From Granulicella sapmiensis (GTDB lineage Bacteria; Acidobacteriota; Terriglobia; Terriglobales; Acidobacteriaceae): a DNA stretch of 64,000 bases. The notes under the pieces were generated by a model that made no database searches, was not told the origin of the DNA, and was given only the letters and a program-made list of their open reading frames with translations. The DNA is taken from assembly GCA_026225395.1 (NCBI GenBank), contig JAMFSR010000013.1:62001-126000 (forward strand). The letters are read 5' to 3'. Made by a program: the position numbers and the translations under genes. This document shows positions 1 to 8,601 of the stretch, one piece after another (the first letter of the stretch is position 1; each line of letters opens with the position of its first letter).

Positions 1-3000
1 AGGCCCGCTGAAATTAGCGCCGACCGAAGTCGGTGGACCATAGCTGCCTGCGGTATACAGAATCTCTTTCACCGCTTGGTTATAGAAGTCTGCGACGAAG
101 ATATCTCCTCTGCCATCCACGACGACATTATTGGGACCGTTGAAGCCATTTCCCAGCGTACTTTGTGCGCCGGGATTGAAGGTTATCTGGGGGCCTATGC
201 CTGTTCCGGAGATGTAAGACACCGCGACGACCGCACCGGAAGCATCTGTAAGCGTTGCCGCACCGTAGCGCGTACCAGGATGAGTCGGTGTAAAGCTGAT
301 ATCTACCGTGCAGGCATCTCCGCTCAAGTAAGCTGTTGCCGGCGTGCAGGTTCCACCCGCTACATAGTTGAAGTCAAGGTCGGGAGCTCCTTGCGTCAGC
401 ACCTGAATGGCGTTCGCAAGCGTGGAATTCAACGTCGCATCCTGCGCGAATGCGAGCGTCACCGTCTGAGTCGTACTGGTCGATCCCACATTGGTTACTG
501 GAGCGATAACCGATGTGGCAGCATCGACCTCGAGGGAGAACATCGCGCTTAACGTCACTCCGGTAGCATCGACAACCTTCACGGTATAGACGGTCATTGG
601 GCTTGCGATCACGGGCGTACCTGTGATCGTCCCTGTGCTCACATTCATGCTTAAGTTGCCAGGAAGAGTTGGCGAAACGCTATAGCTTAGTGATGGGGTC
701 CCACCCGATCCGCTAACCGGTATGAGCGGCGTTGTCGCATAGTTCTGAGCCACACTGATCGACGGGATCACCTGTGTCACGACGAGCGCAGGATTGACAG
801 TGAGAGTGAACGTCTGCGATACAGAGGTTCCGTTCACATCCGTAATCGTTACGCTGTACAGTGTCGCCGTGCTCGTATTAGTCGGTGTGCCCGCAATGAC
901 TCCACTGCTTGGATCAATGGTGAAGGCTGGTGGCAAGCTTGGAGAAACGCTATACCTCAAAGATCCCGTGCCACCAGTTCCATGCACCGGCGTAAAGGTG
1001 CTGACCGCGCCTTGAGTCACATTTTCAAAAGCGATCAACTGTGTCGCTATGGGCTGTCCAGGTGTAACCGCATTGGAAGCGGACGAAAGCGCTCCAGTTC
1101 CAACGCTATTTGTGGCGGCGACTGTAAAGGTATACGTTGTGCCGTTCGTCAGCCCCGTTACCGTCAGTGGGCAAGCGGTCCCGGTCTTGATGAAGGCTCC
1201 GGGTGATGAAGTGACCGTATAACCTGTGATCGCCGCCCCGCCGTTCGACGCCGGCGCAGTAAAGCTAACCGTCGCCTGACCATTGCCTGCTGTCGCCGTG
1301 TCTATAGTCGGCGCTCCTGGAGCTGTAGCATTGATCGTCAGCGAGATAGTACTGCTGGTAAAGCTGGCCGAGATCGGGGTACTGCTGTCTATAACGGTCA
1401 CCGTAAAGTTGAAGTTCCCGGCGACGGTCGGCATACCTGTAATAGTGCCCGCGCTAGACAAGCTAAGACCTGCGGGCAGCGCTCCGCTGGCTAGTGTCGT
1501 CGAGAAGCTATAAGGCACCTGACCGCCGCTCGCAGTGAGGGATTGGTTATAGGCCACACCGAAGATGCCAGCAAGGAGCGTCGTTGGGGTTACGGAAATT
1601 ATCGGCGCGCTGACGGTGATCGACACAATTGCGGGCGCAGAGGTCCCCGCTGGGTTGGTCGCCGTATAGGTAAAGCTGTCGGCGCCGTAGTAGCCGGTCG
1701 TTGGAGTATAAGTAATCGTAGTTCCACTTGCGGTCGCGTTGCCATGGGCTGCGACAGAGCTTACGGCCAAGCTGGTCGGCGCGCCCCCGGAAATATTCAG
1801 CACGATCTGATTGTTGGTGGAGTCGTAGGCTACCATCGCGGACGTCGCGCTGGCCACAACCGGTGCAACAAAGGTGTACTGGTCGGACACAGAAGTGGTG
1901 CTCGTTCCTCCTGGCGTGGTTACGATGACATCGACAGTACCCGCAGCGTTGCCAGGAGCGGTTGCTGTAATCGAGTTATCATCAACGACCAAAAAGTGGG
2001 AGGCTGGCGCCGAACCGAATAAGACGCCGGTAGCCCCGGTGAGGTTTACGCCGAAGATCGTTACGGTCGTGCCGCCTGCTGTCGAGCCGCTCGACGGAAG
2101 AATGCCGGAGACAGTAGGAGGCAGCGCCAATGCGGCCCCGTTCAGTGCCACCGTCTGCATTGCACTTGGGCTTACATTCAAATTATTGTCGCTAAAGGTA
2201 ATAGAACCTGGAACCATACCATTGGCCCCAGAAGGCGGCGCAAACTCCACGCCGACATTGCAGAAAGTTCCAGGCGCCAGCGAGAAGGTGGCATTGCAAT
2301 CGGACGACGTTCCGTTGCCTGCGACTTGGGTGAAGCCGGCGGAGATCTCCATTCCCGGAGCGATCGCTATAAGCGGCGCGTTGCCATTGTTCATGATCTG
2401 GAAGAACTGGGGTGCGCTGGGAGTGCCATCTATCTGCGAACCAGCAAAGTTCAGACTCGGAGCATCGGCTAAGTCCAACTTCACCACGCGATTGTCTCCC
2501 GCGTCGCCGACGAAGATGTTCCCACTTCCGTCCACCGCAACACCCGCAGGCTGGTTGAAGCCGCTGCCTAATAGAAAGGGTGTGCCGTAGACTCCCCCGG
2601 CGTATGGAATCTCCTTCACCGCGTTGTTGTTAATATCGGCGACGAAGACGTTCCCGCTTCCATCCACTGCCACGCCGTTGGCACCGGAGAAGCCACTACC
2701 CGCTGGCAGCGAGATGGGCGTGCCGTAACTCCCGCCCGAATACGGAATCTCCTTCACGGCATTGTTGTCAGAATCGGCGACGAAGACGTTCCCGCCTCCG
2801 TCCACCGCAACACTGCTGGGCAGGGAGAAGCCGCTACCTGTCGGCAGGGAGATAGGCGTGCTATAAACTCCCCCTGCGTTCGGAATCTCCTTCACCGCGC
2901 TGTTGTTGGAATCGGCGACGAAGACGTTCCCGCTTCCATCCACCGCAACGCCCTCGGGCCCGTTAAAGCCCGTGACTAATGTGATGGGTGCACCGTAGAC

Positions 3001-6000
3001 TCCTCCCGCATACGGAATCTCCTTTATCGCGCCGTTGTTGGAATCCGCGACGAAGATATCCCCACTCCCATCCACTGCCACGCCCATAGGCTCGTTGAAG
3101 CCGCTGCCCGCCGGCAGTAAGATAGGCGTGCCATAGGCTCCCCCGGAAAATGGAATCTTTTTTACTGCATTGTTGTGAATGTCGGCGACGAAGATATTCC
3201 CATTCCCGTCTACCGCAACGCCGGAGGGATTGAAATATCCGGTGCCCGCCGGCAATGTGATCGGCTGTCCAGGTCCGAACGTTATCTGCGGCCCTGTACC
3301 GGTGCCGGAGATATACGCCATAGCTACCAGCGTTCCAGAACCATCCGCTAGTGCCGCGGCTCCATAACGCATACCCGGATGCGTGGGGGTGAAGCTGAAA
3401 TTGACGGTGCAGACATCTCCATTGACGTAGGTCGCACCCGCAGTGCAGGTCCCGCCACTTACATAGTTGAAATCAAGATTCGGCGCGCCTTGCGTCAGCA
3501 CCTGTATCGCCGTCGACTGTGTGACGTTCAGCGTCGCGTTCTGCGTAAATGCTAATGTCACGGTCTGCGTCGCGCTGGTTGCGCCTATGTTGGTTATAGG
3601 TGGCGCCGAAGGAGTAACAGGGTTCGACACGCCCGAGGGTGCACTTGTACCTACACTATTGGTCGCCGTAACGGTGAACGTATACGCCGTTCCGTTTGCC
3701 AGCCCCGTTATCGTGACTGGGGAAGCAGTTCCGGTCGCGGTGATGTTCCCCGGAGATGCGGTGACCGTATAACCGGTGATCGCCGCTCCTCCATTCGATG
3801 CCGGTGCAGTAAAGCTCACCGTCGCGTGGCCATTGCCTCCCGTTGCCGCGCCGATCGTCGGAGCTGCCGGAATACCGGCGGCGATCATCAAGGAAATATT
3901 CGAGCTGTTAAAGAATGCGAACGGTGTGCTGCTGTCCGTTCCAGATACCTGAAAGATGTAGGTGCCGGTCGCGGTTGGCGTTCCGCTGATTTGACCGGCG
4001 CTGGACAGACTAAGCCCCGGCGGTAAACTTCCACTGGCCAGCGTTGATGAGAATGTGTAGGGTATTGCGCCCCCGTTCGCTGTAAGAAACTGACTATATG
4101 CCGCACCTTCAGTGCCAACGGCAAGCGTCGTCGGCGTCACTGAAATCGTCGGCGGGGTGACGGTGATAGACGCTACCGCGACCCCGGACGTTCCCGCTGC
4201 ATTGCTGGCCGTATAAGTAAAGCTGTCTGAGCCATTGAAACCGGTAGCGGGAGTGTAGATGAAGCTCAAACCGCTTACCGATACTCTTCCAGAAAGTGGA
4301 TTATTAACGACGGTTAAGGAGGTCGGCGTACCTTGCGAAAAGGTTGGCGTGAGCGTAGTCGGACTGGAATCGTAAGGGACTTGGGCAGAGAACGGGAGAG
4401 GTATGGCAGGCGCAACGAACGTATACCCGCTAGCAGTTACTATCTGAAGGGCGAACCCCTGAAACGTAGTTACGGTCACTATTGCTTGGCCGGCAGGATG
4501 CGGTGGTGTTGTGATTACGATCTGGGTCGAACTATTGCTAAGAATTATTCCCGTTCCGCCGCCGTCGAACGAAACAGACAACGCTCCCGCCAGTCCGGTT
4601 CCCGTAATGGTTATCGTGTCACCACCTGCCGTGGAACCACTCGATGGGCTAAACCCGGTTATTTGTGGCGGCGCAGCATACGTGTACGGTGCATTATTGC
4701 TCGACCCTACAGGCGTCGTTACGGTCACAGCGACACTGCTGCCTGTAGCTCCAGCCGGAGCGACTGCCGAAATTGTAATGTCTGATAGGACCGTGAAGAA
4801 CGACGCTGGTGTCGAACCGAAGGTGACAGAAGTGGCTCCAGTGAGGTTCTGGCCCTCTATCATTACGGTGGTGCCTCCTGAAGGAGGACCGCTGGATGGC
4901 GAGATATTTAAAACTAGCGGCGGCAATGCATAGGTGTATTGATCCGCAGGGGATGTGAGGCTTGCACCCTGTGCGGTAGTTACAATCACATCGACCGTCC
5001 CTGAGGGGCCGGACGGGGTTCGCGCTAAGATCGAAGTATCCCCATTGATGGCGAGCACCGATGCTGGTACCGAACCGAAGGTGACAGAAGTGGCTCCAGT
5101 GAAGCCCGTTCCTGTAATCGTTACTGTATTACCACCGAAAAGAGAACCACCCGATGGACTGACACTCGTTACCGTGGGCAAGTCAGTCGCCGTGCCACTA
5201 AGAGGTACGGTTTGTGTTGTGCTTGGGCTGGCGTTTAGATTGTTATCCGTGAAGATAACGGATCCGCTGACCGTACCGTCGGCCGGTGACGCAGGCGCGA
5301 ACTCCAGGCTGACATTGCAGGAGGCATTAGGCGACAGCGAAAAGCTCGTAGTGCAGTCGGCTGGAGTACCGCTGCCCGCAACTTGGGTAAAATTGGCTGC
5401 AACGCTCATGCCGGGAGCGACAGCCGTAAGTGGCATATTGCCGTCATTCGTGATCTGGAAGGATTGTGCTGTACCGGCGCTGCCATCATTCTGCGAGCCG
5501 AAGTTCAGCGTCGGTGGATCGGCGTAGTCCAGCTTTACTACCTGGTTAGTTCGGGCGTCTCCGACAAAAAGATTGCCACTTCCGTCCACAGCCAGTCCAA
5601 TGGAATAGCTGAACCCGGTTGCCACGGTTATAGGTGCGGCATAATTCCCGCCGGCTGGAATCTCTTGCACTGGAACGCCGGTCAAAGACGGATTGGTGAT
5701 AAAGAGATTTCCATTCCCGTCAAGCATTAAACCGAAGATATCGCCGCCAAGACTGCTGTTTAGCGTGACGGGGGCGCCATACGTCCCGTTAGAATACGGA
5801 ATCTCTGAGAGCACCCCATTGCCATCAGCGACAAAGACGTTTCCGCTCTCGTCTACTGCCAAACCCGTGGGAGAGACGAAATTCTTGGAGAGTGTGACCG
5901 GTGTGCCGTAACTACCCCCTAAGTATGGGATTTCTTTCACCTCACCCGAACCATTTGTATCTCCTACGAAGACATTTCCGCGTCCATCAACGGCTACGGC

Positions 6001-7587
6001 ACTGGGAATATACAAGCCGCTGCCCACCGAGTTGACTGTGGTATATCCACCCGCCGCCATGATCTCCACGATAGAGCTCTGGGCAAAGTTGGGATCGGCG
6101 ACGAAGATGTTACCGCTTCCGTCGATGGCCATACTCGATGGATACGTGAACGAGTGACCGCCGGCCAACGTATTTACCGTGTTATACCCACCGGCCGCCA
6201 TAATCTCCTTCACCGCCTGGTGACCATAATCGGCCACAAAGACGTCTCCATTGCCATCTACTGCCAAGCCCTGGGGCTCGCTAAAGCCGCTGCCTAAGGT
6301 GTTTAAGGAGCTGGGGGTATAGGTCACCTGTGGACCCATGCCCGTGCCGTAAATGTATGCCGTGGCAATTACATTTCCCGAGCTGTCGTTCAGTGTTATC
6401 GCACCGTGCCGTGCTCCGGAAAATTTCGGGTTAAACGTGACATCGACCGTGCACGTATCGCCGGCGCTATAGGTGTGGGTACTTCCATTAGTGGTGCAGG
6501 TCCCCGTACCGGCGTCCGTAAAGTCCAGCCCCGTCGCCCCTTGAGTAAACACTGCAGGCGCACCGATGGTTCCATTTGTATCGAAGGTAAACGTAAGAGT
6601 TAGGGTCGAAGGACTGCTCGTGCCGACTGCAACAGAGCCGAAATCCACGGCTCTGGTCATGATCTCTTCCAGCACGCTGCTGGCTTCAGACACAACGAAG
6701 ATATCTCCGCTTTTGTCCACGGCCACACCATTAATAAAGCCAAAGCTGCTGATGCCCACCACGTCGGTCGTAGTGTAGCCACCCGCCGCCAGCGTCTTCG
6801 TGACAAGACCAGTGTCATCAAAGACAGTGAAAAGGTTTCCACTACTGTCCATCGTCACGCCGTCGGGAGATACGAAGCTGGTGCCCAATGTGTTGACCGT
6901 GGTGTACCCGCCCTCCGCCAAGAATTCCTCCACTGAAGAATTAGACGCATCGGTGACGAAGACATTCCCGCTCCCATCCACAGCCACGCCAGAAGGAGCG
7001 AGGAAGCCACTGCCCAGCGTCTTGATCGTGGTGTACCCGCCCACCGCTAGTATTTCCTTTACTGAAGAAAGAACCTCATCGGTGACGAAGACATTCCCGC
7101 TCCCATCCACAGCCACGCCGAAGGGAGCGGCGAAGCTGGCGAAGCTAGGGCTCAGCGTCTTGACCGTGGTGTATCCGCCCGCTGCCAGTATTTCCTTCAC
7201 TGAACCATCCCCCACATCGGTGACGAAGACATTCCCGCTCCCATCCACAGCCACGCCAGAAGGACCGAGGAAGCCACTGCCCAGCGTCTTGGTTGTGGTG
7301 TATCCACCCACCGCCAGAATCTCCCTTACCGACTGGTTGTGGGCATCGGCCACGAAGATGTCGCCGTTTCCATCTATTGCTATGCCGGTAGGCTGAACGA
7401 ACCCACTGCCCACAGTCTTAACCGCTTGGCTGAAATGCGCCGTCTGTGCCCTACCGGTCGATACGAATCCGCACAACCCCACCATCGCCGCCAACCCCAG
7501 CAACCCTTTGCCTAGGCGGACGCAGTTTTCCCTGTACCTCCTGCCGGGGCGGCCTGTGGCAGCTCGGAGTCTATCGGCTGAACCCAC
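1..7587 (-). CDS. Giant secreted NHL/IPT/Ig-like mosaic protein, 3' end outside window
   Basis: The minus frame is open from about 7587 to the window edge, roughly 2,500 codons. After a signal-peptide-like stretch (7520-7440, ending GRAQ) the modules run: NHL block 7430-6660, a short anchor domain, NHL block 6310-5530, choice-of-anchor-like domain 5530-5200, about three IPT/TIG domains 5190-4430, an Ig-like domain near 4300, a putative-Ig (He_PIG) domain near 4000, fibronectin III near 3750, anchor, NHL block 3290-2500, then a second series with choice-of-anchor, IPT, Ig-like, He_PIG, fnIII near 1200, two more He_PIG, anchor and a final NHL block at the edge. NHL units read like GVAVDGSGNVFVAD. 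I infer a surface or extracellular adhesive protein; no catalytic domain is visible. The start is uncertain: GTG 7587 and TTG 7503 are in frame, while the best Shine-Dalgarno (7536-7542) has no usable start after it. Confidence 0.85.
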   Translation of the reverse strand, partial: MGSADRLRAATGRPGRRYRENCVRLGKGLLGLAAMVGLCGFVSTGRAQTAHFSQAVKTVGSGFVQPTGIAIDGNGDIFVADAHNQSVREILAVGGYTTTKTLGSGFLGPSGVAVDGSGNVFVTDVGDGSVKEILAAGGYTTVKTLSPSFASFAAPFGVAVDGSGNVFVTDEVLSSVKEILAVGGYTTIKTLGSGFLAPSGVAVDGSGNVFVTDASNSSVEEFLAEGGYTTVNTLGTSFVSPDGVTMDSSGNLFTVFDDTGLVTKTLAAGGYTTTDVVGISSFGFINGVAVDKSGDIFVVSEASSVLEEIMTRAVDFGSVAVGTSSPSTLTLTFTFDTNGTIGAPAVFTQGATGLDFTDAGTGTCTTNGSTHTYSAGDTCTVDVTFNPKFSGARHGAITLNDSSGNVIATAYIYGTGMGPQVTYTPSSLNTLGSGFSEPQGLAVDGNGDVFVADYGHQAVKEIMAAGGYNTVNTLAGGHSFTYPSSMAIDGSGNIFVADPNFAQSSIVEIMAAGGYTTVNSVGSGLYIPSAVAVDGRGNVFVGDTNGSGEVKEIPYLGGSYGTPVTLSKNFVSPTGLAVDESGNVFVADGNGVLSEIPYSNGTYGAPVTLNSSLGGDIFGLMLDGNGNLFITNPSLTGVPVQEIPAGGNYAAPITVATGFSYSIGLAVDGSGNLFVGDARTNQVVKLDYADPPTLNFGSQNDGSAGTAQSFQITNDGNMPLTAVAPGMSVAANFTQVAGSGTPADCTTSFSLSPNASCNVSLEFAPASPADGTVSGSVIFTDNNLNASPSTTQTVPLSGTATDLPTVTSVSPSGGSLFGGNTVTITGTGFTGATSVTFGSVPASVLAINGDTSILARTPSGPSGTVDVIVTTAQGASLTSPADQYTYALPPLVLNISPSSGPPSGGTTVMIEGQNLTGATSVTFGSTPASFFTVLSDITISAVAPAGATGSSVAVTVTTPVGSSNNAPYTYAAPPQITGFSPSSGSTAGGDTITITGTGLAGALSVSFDGGGTGIILSNSSTQIVITTPPHPAGQAIVTVTTFQGFALQIVTASGYTFVAPAIPLPFSAQVPYDSSPTTLTPTFSQGTPTSLTVVNNPLSGRVSVSGLSFIYTPATGFNGSDSFTYTASNAAGTSGVAVASITVTPPTISVTPTTLAVGTEGAAYSQFLTANGGAIPYTFSSTLASGSLPPGLSLSSAGQISGTPTATGTYIFQVSGTDSSTPFAFFNSSNISLMIAAGIPAAPTIGAATGGNGHATVSFTAPASNGGAAITGYTVTASPGNITATGTASPVTITGLANGTAYTFTVTATNSVGTSAPSGVSNPVTPSAPPITNIGATSATQTVTLAFTQNATLNVTQSTAIQVLTQGAPNLDFNYVSGGTCTAGATYVNGDVCTVNFSFTPTHPGMRYGAAALADGSGTLVAMAYISGTGTGPQITFGPGQPITLPAGTGYFNPSGVAVDGNGNIFVADIHNNAVKKIPFSGGAYGTPILLPAGSGFNEPMGVAVDGSGDIFVADSNNGAIKEIPYAGGVYGAPITLVTGFNGPEGVAVDGSGNVFVADSNNSAVKEIPNAGGVYSTPISLPTGSGFSLPSSVAVDGGGNVFVADSDNNAVKEIPYSGGSYGTPISLPAGSGFSGANGVAVDGSGNVFVADINNNAVKEIPYAGGVYGTPFLLGSGFNQPAGVAVDGSGNIFVGDAGDNRVVKLDLADAPSLNFAGSQIDGTPSAPQFFQIMNNGNAPLIAIAPGMEISAGFTQVAGNGTSSDCNATFSLAPGTFCNVGVEFAPPSGANGMVPGSITFSDNNLNVSPSAMQTVALNGAALALPPTVSGILPSSGSTAGGTTVTIFGVNLTGATGVLFGSAPASHFLVVDDNSITATAPGNAAGTVDVIVTTPGGTSTTSVSDQYTFVAPVVASATSAMVAYDSTNNQIVLNISGGAPTSLAVSSVAAHGNATASGTTITYTPTTGYYGADSFTYTATNPAGTSAPAIVSITVSAPIISVTPTTLLAGIFGVAYNQSLTASGGQVPYSFSTTLASGALPAGLSLSSAGTITGMPTVAGNFNFTVTVIDSSTPISASFTSSTISLTINATAPGAPTIDTATAGNGQATVSFTAPASNGGAAITGYTVTSSPGAFIKTGTACPLTVTGLTNGTTYTFTVAATNSVGTGALSSASNAVTPGQPIATQLIAFENVTQGAVSTFTPVHGTGGTGSLRYSVSPSLPPAFTIDPSSGVIAGTPTNTSTATLYSVTITDVNGTSVSQTFTLTVNPALVVTQVIPSISVAQNYATTPLIPVSGSGGTPSLSYSVSPTLPGNLSMNVSTGTITGTPVIASPMTVYTVKVVDATGVTLSAMFSLEVDAATSVIAPVTNVGSTSTTQTVTLAFAQDATLNSTLANAIQVLTQGAPDLDFNYVAGGTCTPATAYLSGDACTVDISFTPTHPGTRYGAATLTDASGAVVAVSYISGTGIGPQITFNPGAQSTLGNGFNGPNNVVVDGRGDIFVADFYNQAVKEILYTAGSYGPPTSVGANFSGP

Positions 7588-7657
7588 TGCAACAGCAGGT
7601 ATAAGCATTGAAAGTGGCCCTCCCGCGCAAATAGCGCAGCATGATACGCGTTCGTCC

Positions 7658-7867
7658 TTATCCAAGATCGTGGCTTCTTCCCTGGCTCTTCGTGCCATTC
7701 CGCCAAAACTTCGGAAGACCCCAAACATAAAATCGGTGGTAGCAGTTGTCGCAACGATAGGGCCTCAAGAAAAGCAGCCAGGGCACCCAGTCGTAGAAGT
7801 GCAAATGCGAACGATGAAACTCCACGGAATTGAGACACCGGCTACAGTGAACGGGAACGAAACTCAT
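7658..7867 (-). CDS. Small zinc-ribbon-like protein
   Basis: A 69-residue protein if it starts at the ATG at 7867 (MSFVPVHC); an in-frame ATG at 7909 would add 14 residues. It carries two Cys pairs, CSRC near the N-terminus and CDNC after RPYR, separated by a hydrophobic, Trp-rich stretch (DWVPWLLFL). This is what a small zinc ribbon split by a short membrane-associated segment would look like, and I recall similar short proteins in acidobacteria without a known role. It lies between the giant NHL gene and a lone receiver-domain gene, all on the minus strand. The function is unknown; the call rests on the cysteine spacing and the RPYRCxxC motif. Confidence 0.5.
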   Translation of the reverse strand: MSFVPVHCSRCLNSVEFHRSHLHFYDWVPWLLFLRPYRCDNCYHRFYVWGLPKFWRNGTKSQGRSHDLG

Positions 7868-7977
7868 AGCAGAAATACCTCGCCTTGCATTGCAAACTTC
7901 GTGGCTCAAAACAGCTAGGACAGTACCTCTTAACGCGGCATGGCATACTCATATCCAGGTGCAAAGTTCAGCTGTTT

Positions 7978-8331
7978 TCACGTCGCCATCGCCGCGCCAA
8001 TCAAAGCCAGAAGATTGGTGAGGTTCTGCTTCAGCGCATACCCGCAAGCGCCTGCTTGTTTTGCCGCCTTCCGAAGGTCGTCGTCGTCATAATCCGTAAC
8101 CATCACAATCCGCGCGGTGGAGTGGAATTTCCGAATCCGGCGTGTCGCTTCCAATCCGTCCATACGAGGCATCCGAATATCCATCAGTACGAGGTCTGGG
8201 CGCTGAGCGGCATACAACGCCAATGCTTCTTCGCCATCCACGCACTCGCAAATATCTGCACTAAACGGAATCAACATATGGCGCAACAGACTTCGCATCC
8301 TGTTATTGTCCTCAACAATCAAAATCGTCAT
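7978..8331 (-). CDS. Single-domain response regulator (receiver only)
   Basis: About 117 residues from the ATG at 8331 (MTILIVEDN); an upstream ATG at 8352 is possible but less typical. It is a complete CheY-like receiver with acidic residues after ILIVED, phospho-acceptor Asp51 in LVLMDIRMP, a switch Thr in VMVTDYDD and a C-terminal Lys in ALKQN. There is no output domain, so it would act by protein contact or as a phosphate sink. It is divergent from the propeller histidine kinase at 8602, which suggests that the two belong to one signalling unit; that link is inferred from position only. Confidence 0.85.
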   Translation of the reverse strand: MTILIVEDNNRMRSLLRHMLIPFSADICECVDGEEALALYAAQRPDLVLMDIRMPRMDGLEATRRIRKFHSTARIVMVTDYDDDDLRKAAKQAGACGYALKQNLTNLLALIGAAMAT

Positions 8332-8601
8332 GTGCTCAAAACATAAGCGCACAATGGCAAAAAAAATATGGAGGTCGCTACACAGGAGACCGTGTGGTTG
8401 TACACATACGACCCATGCGGTTCTACCAACGGCGATAGTTTTTCTAGCAAGGGGTCATATTGTTTGGTACAAGGTAGATACTTGAACAAACCTTTATTCG
8501 TCTCACGATCAAAGCCAAAGTTCCGCTCGACCTTCAGCCTGATTCTCAAGTTTTCACCCGCGGTATGCCCCGGCGGGCAACCGGAACCGAGCAACGACTC
8601 T

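Noticed and set aside
76..7396. Series of plus-strand frames of 60-240 codons
   Set aside because: They are antisense to the continuous minus-strand frame whose translation gives clear NHL, IPT and fnIII repeats.
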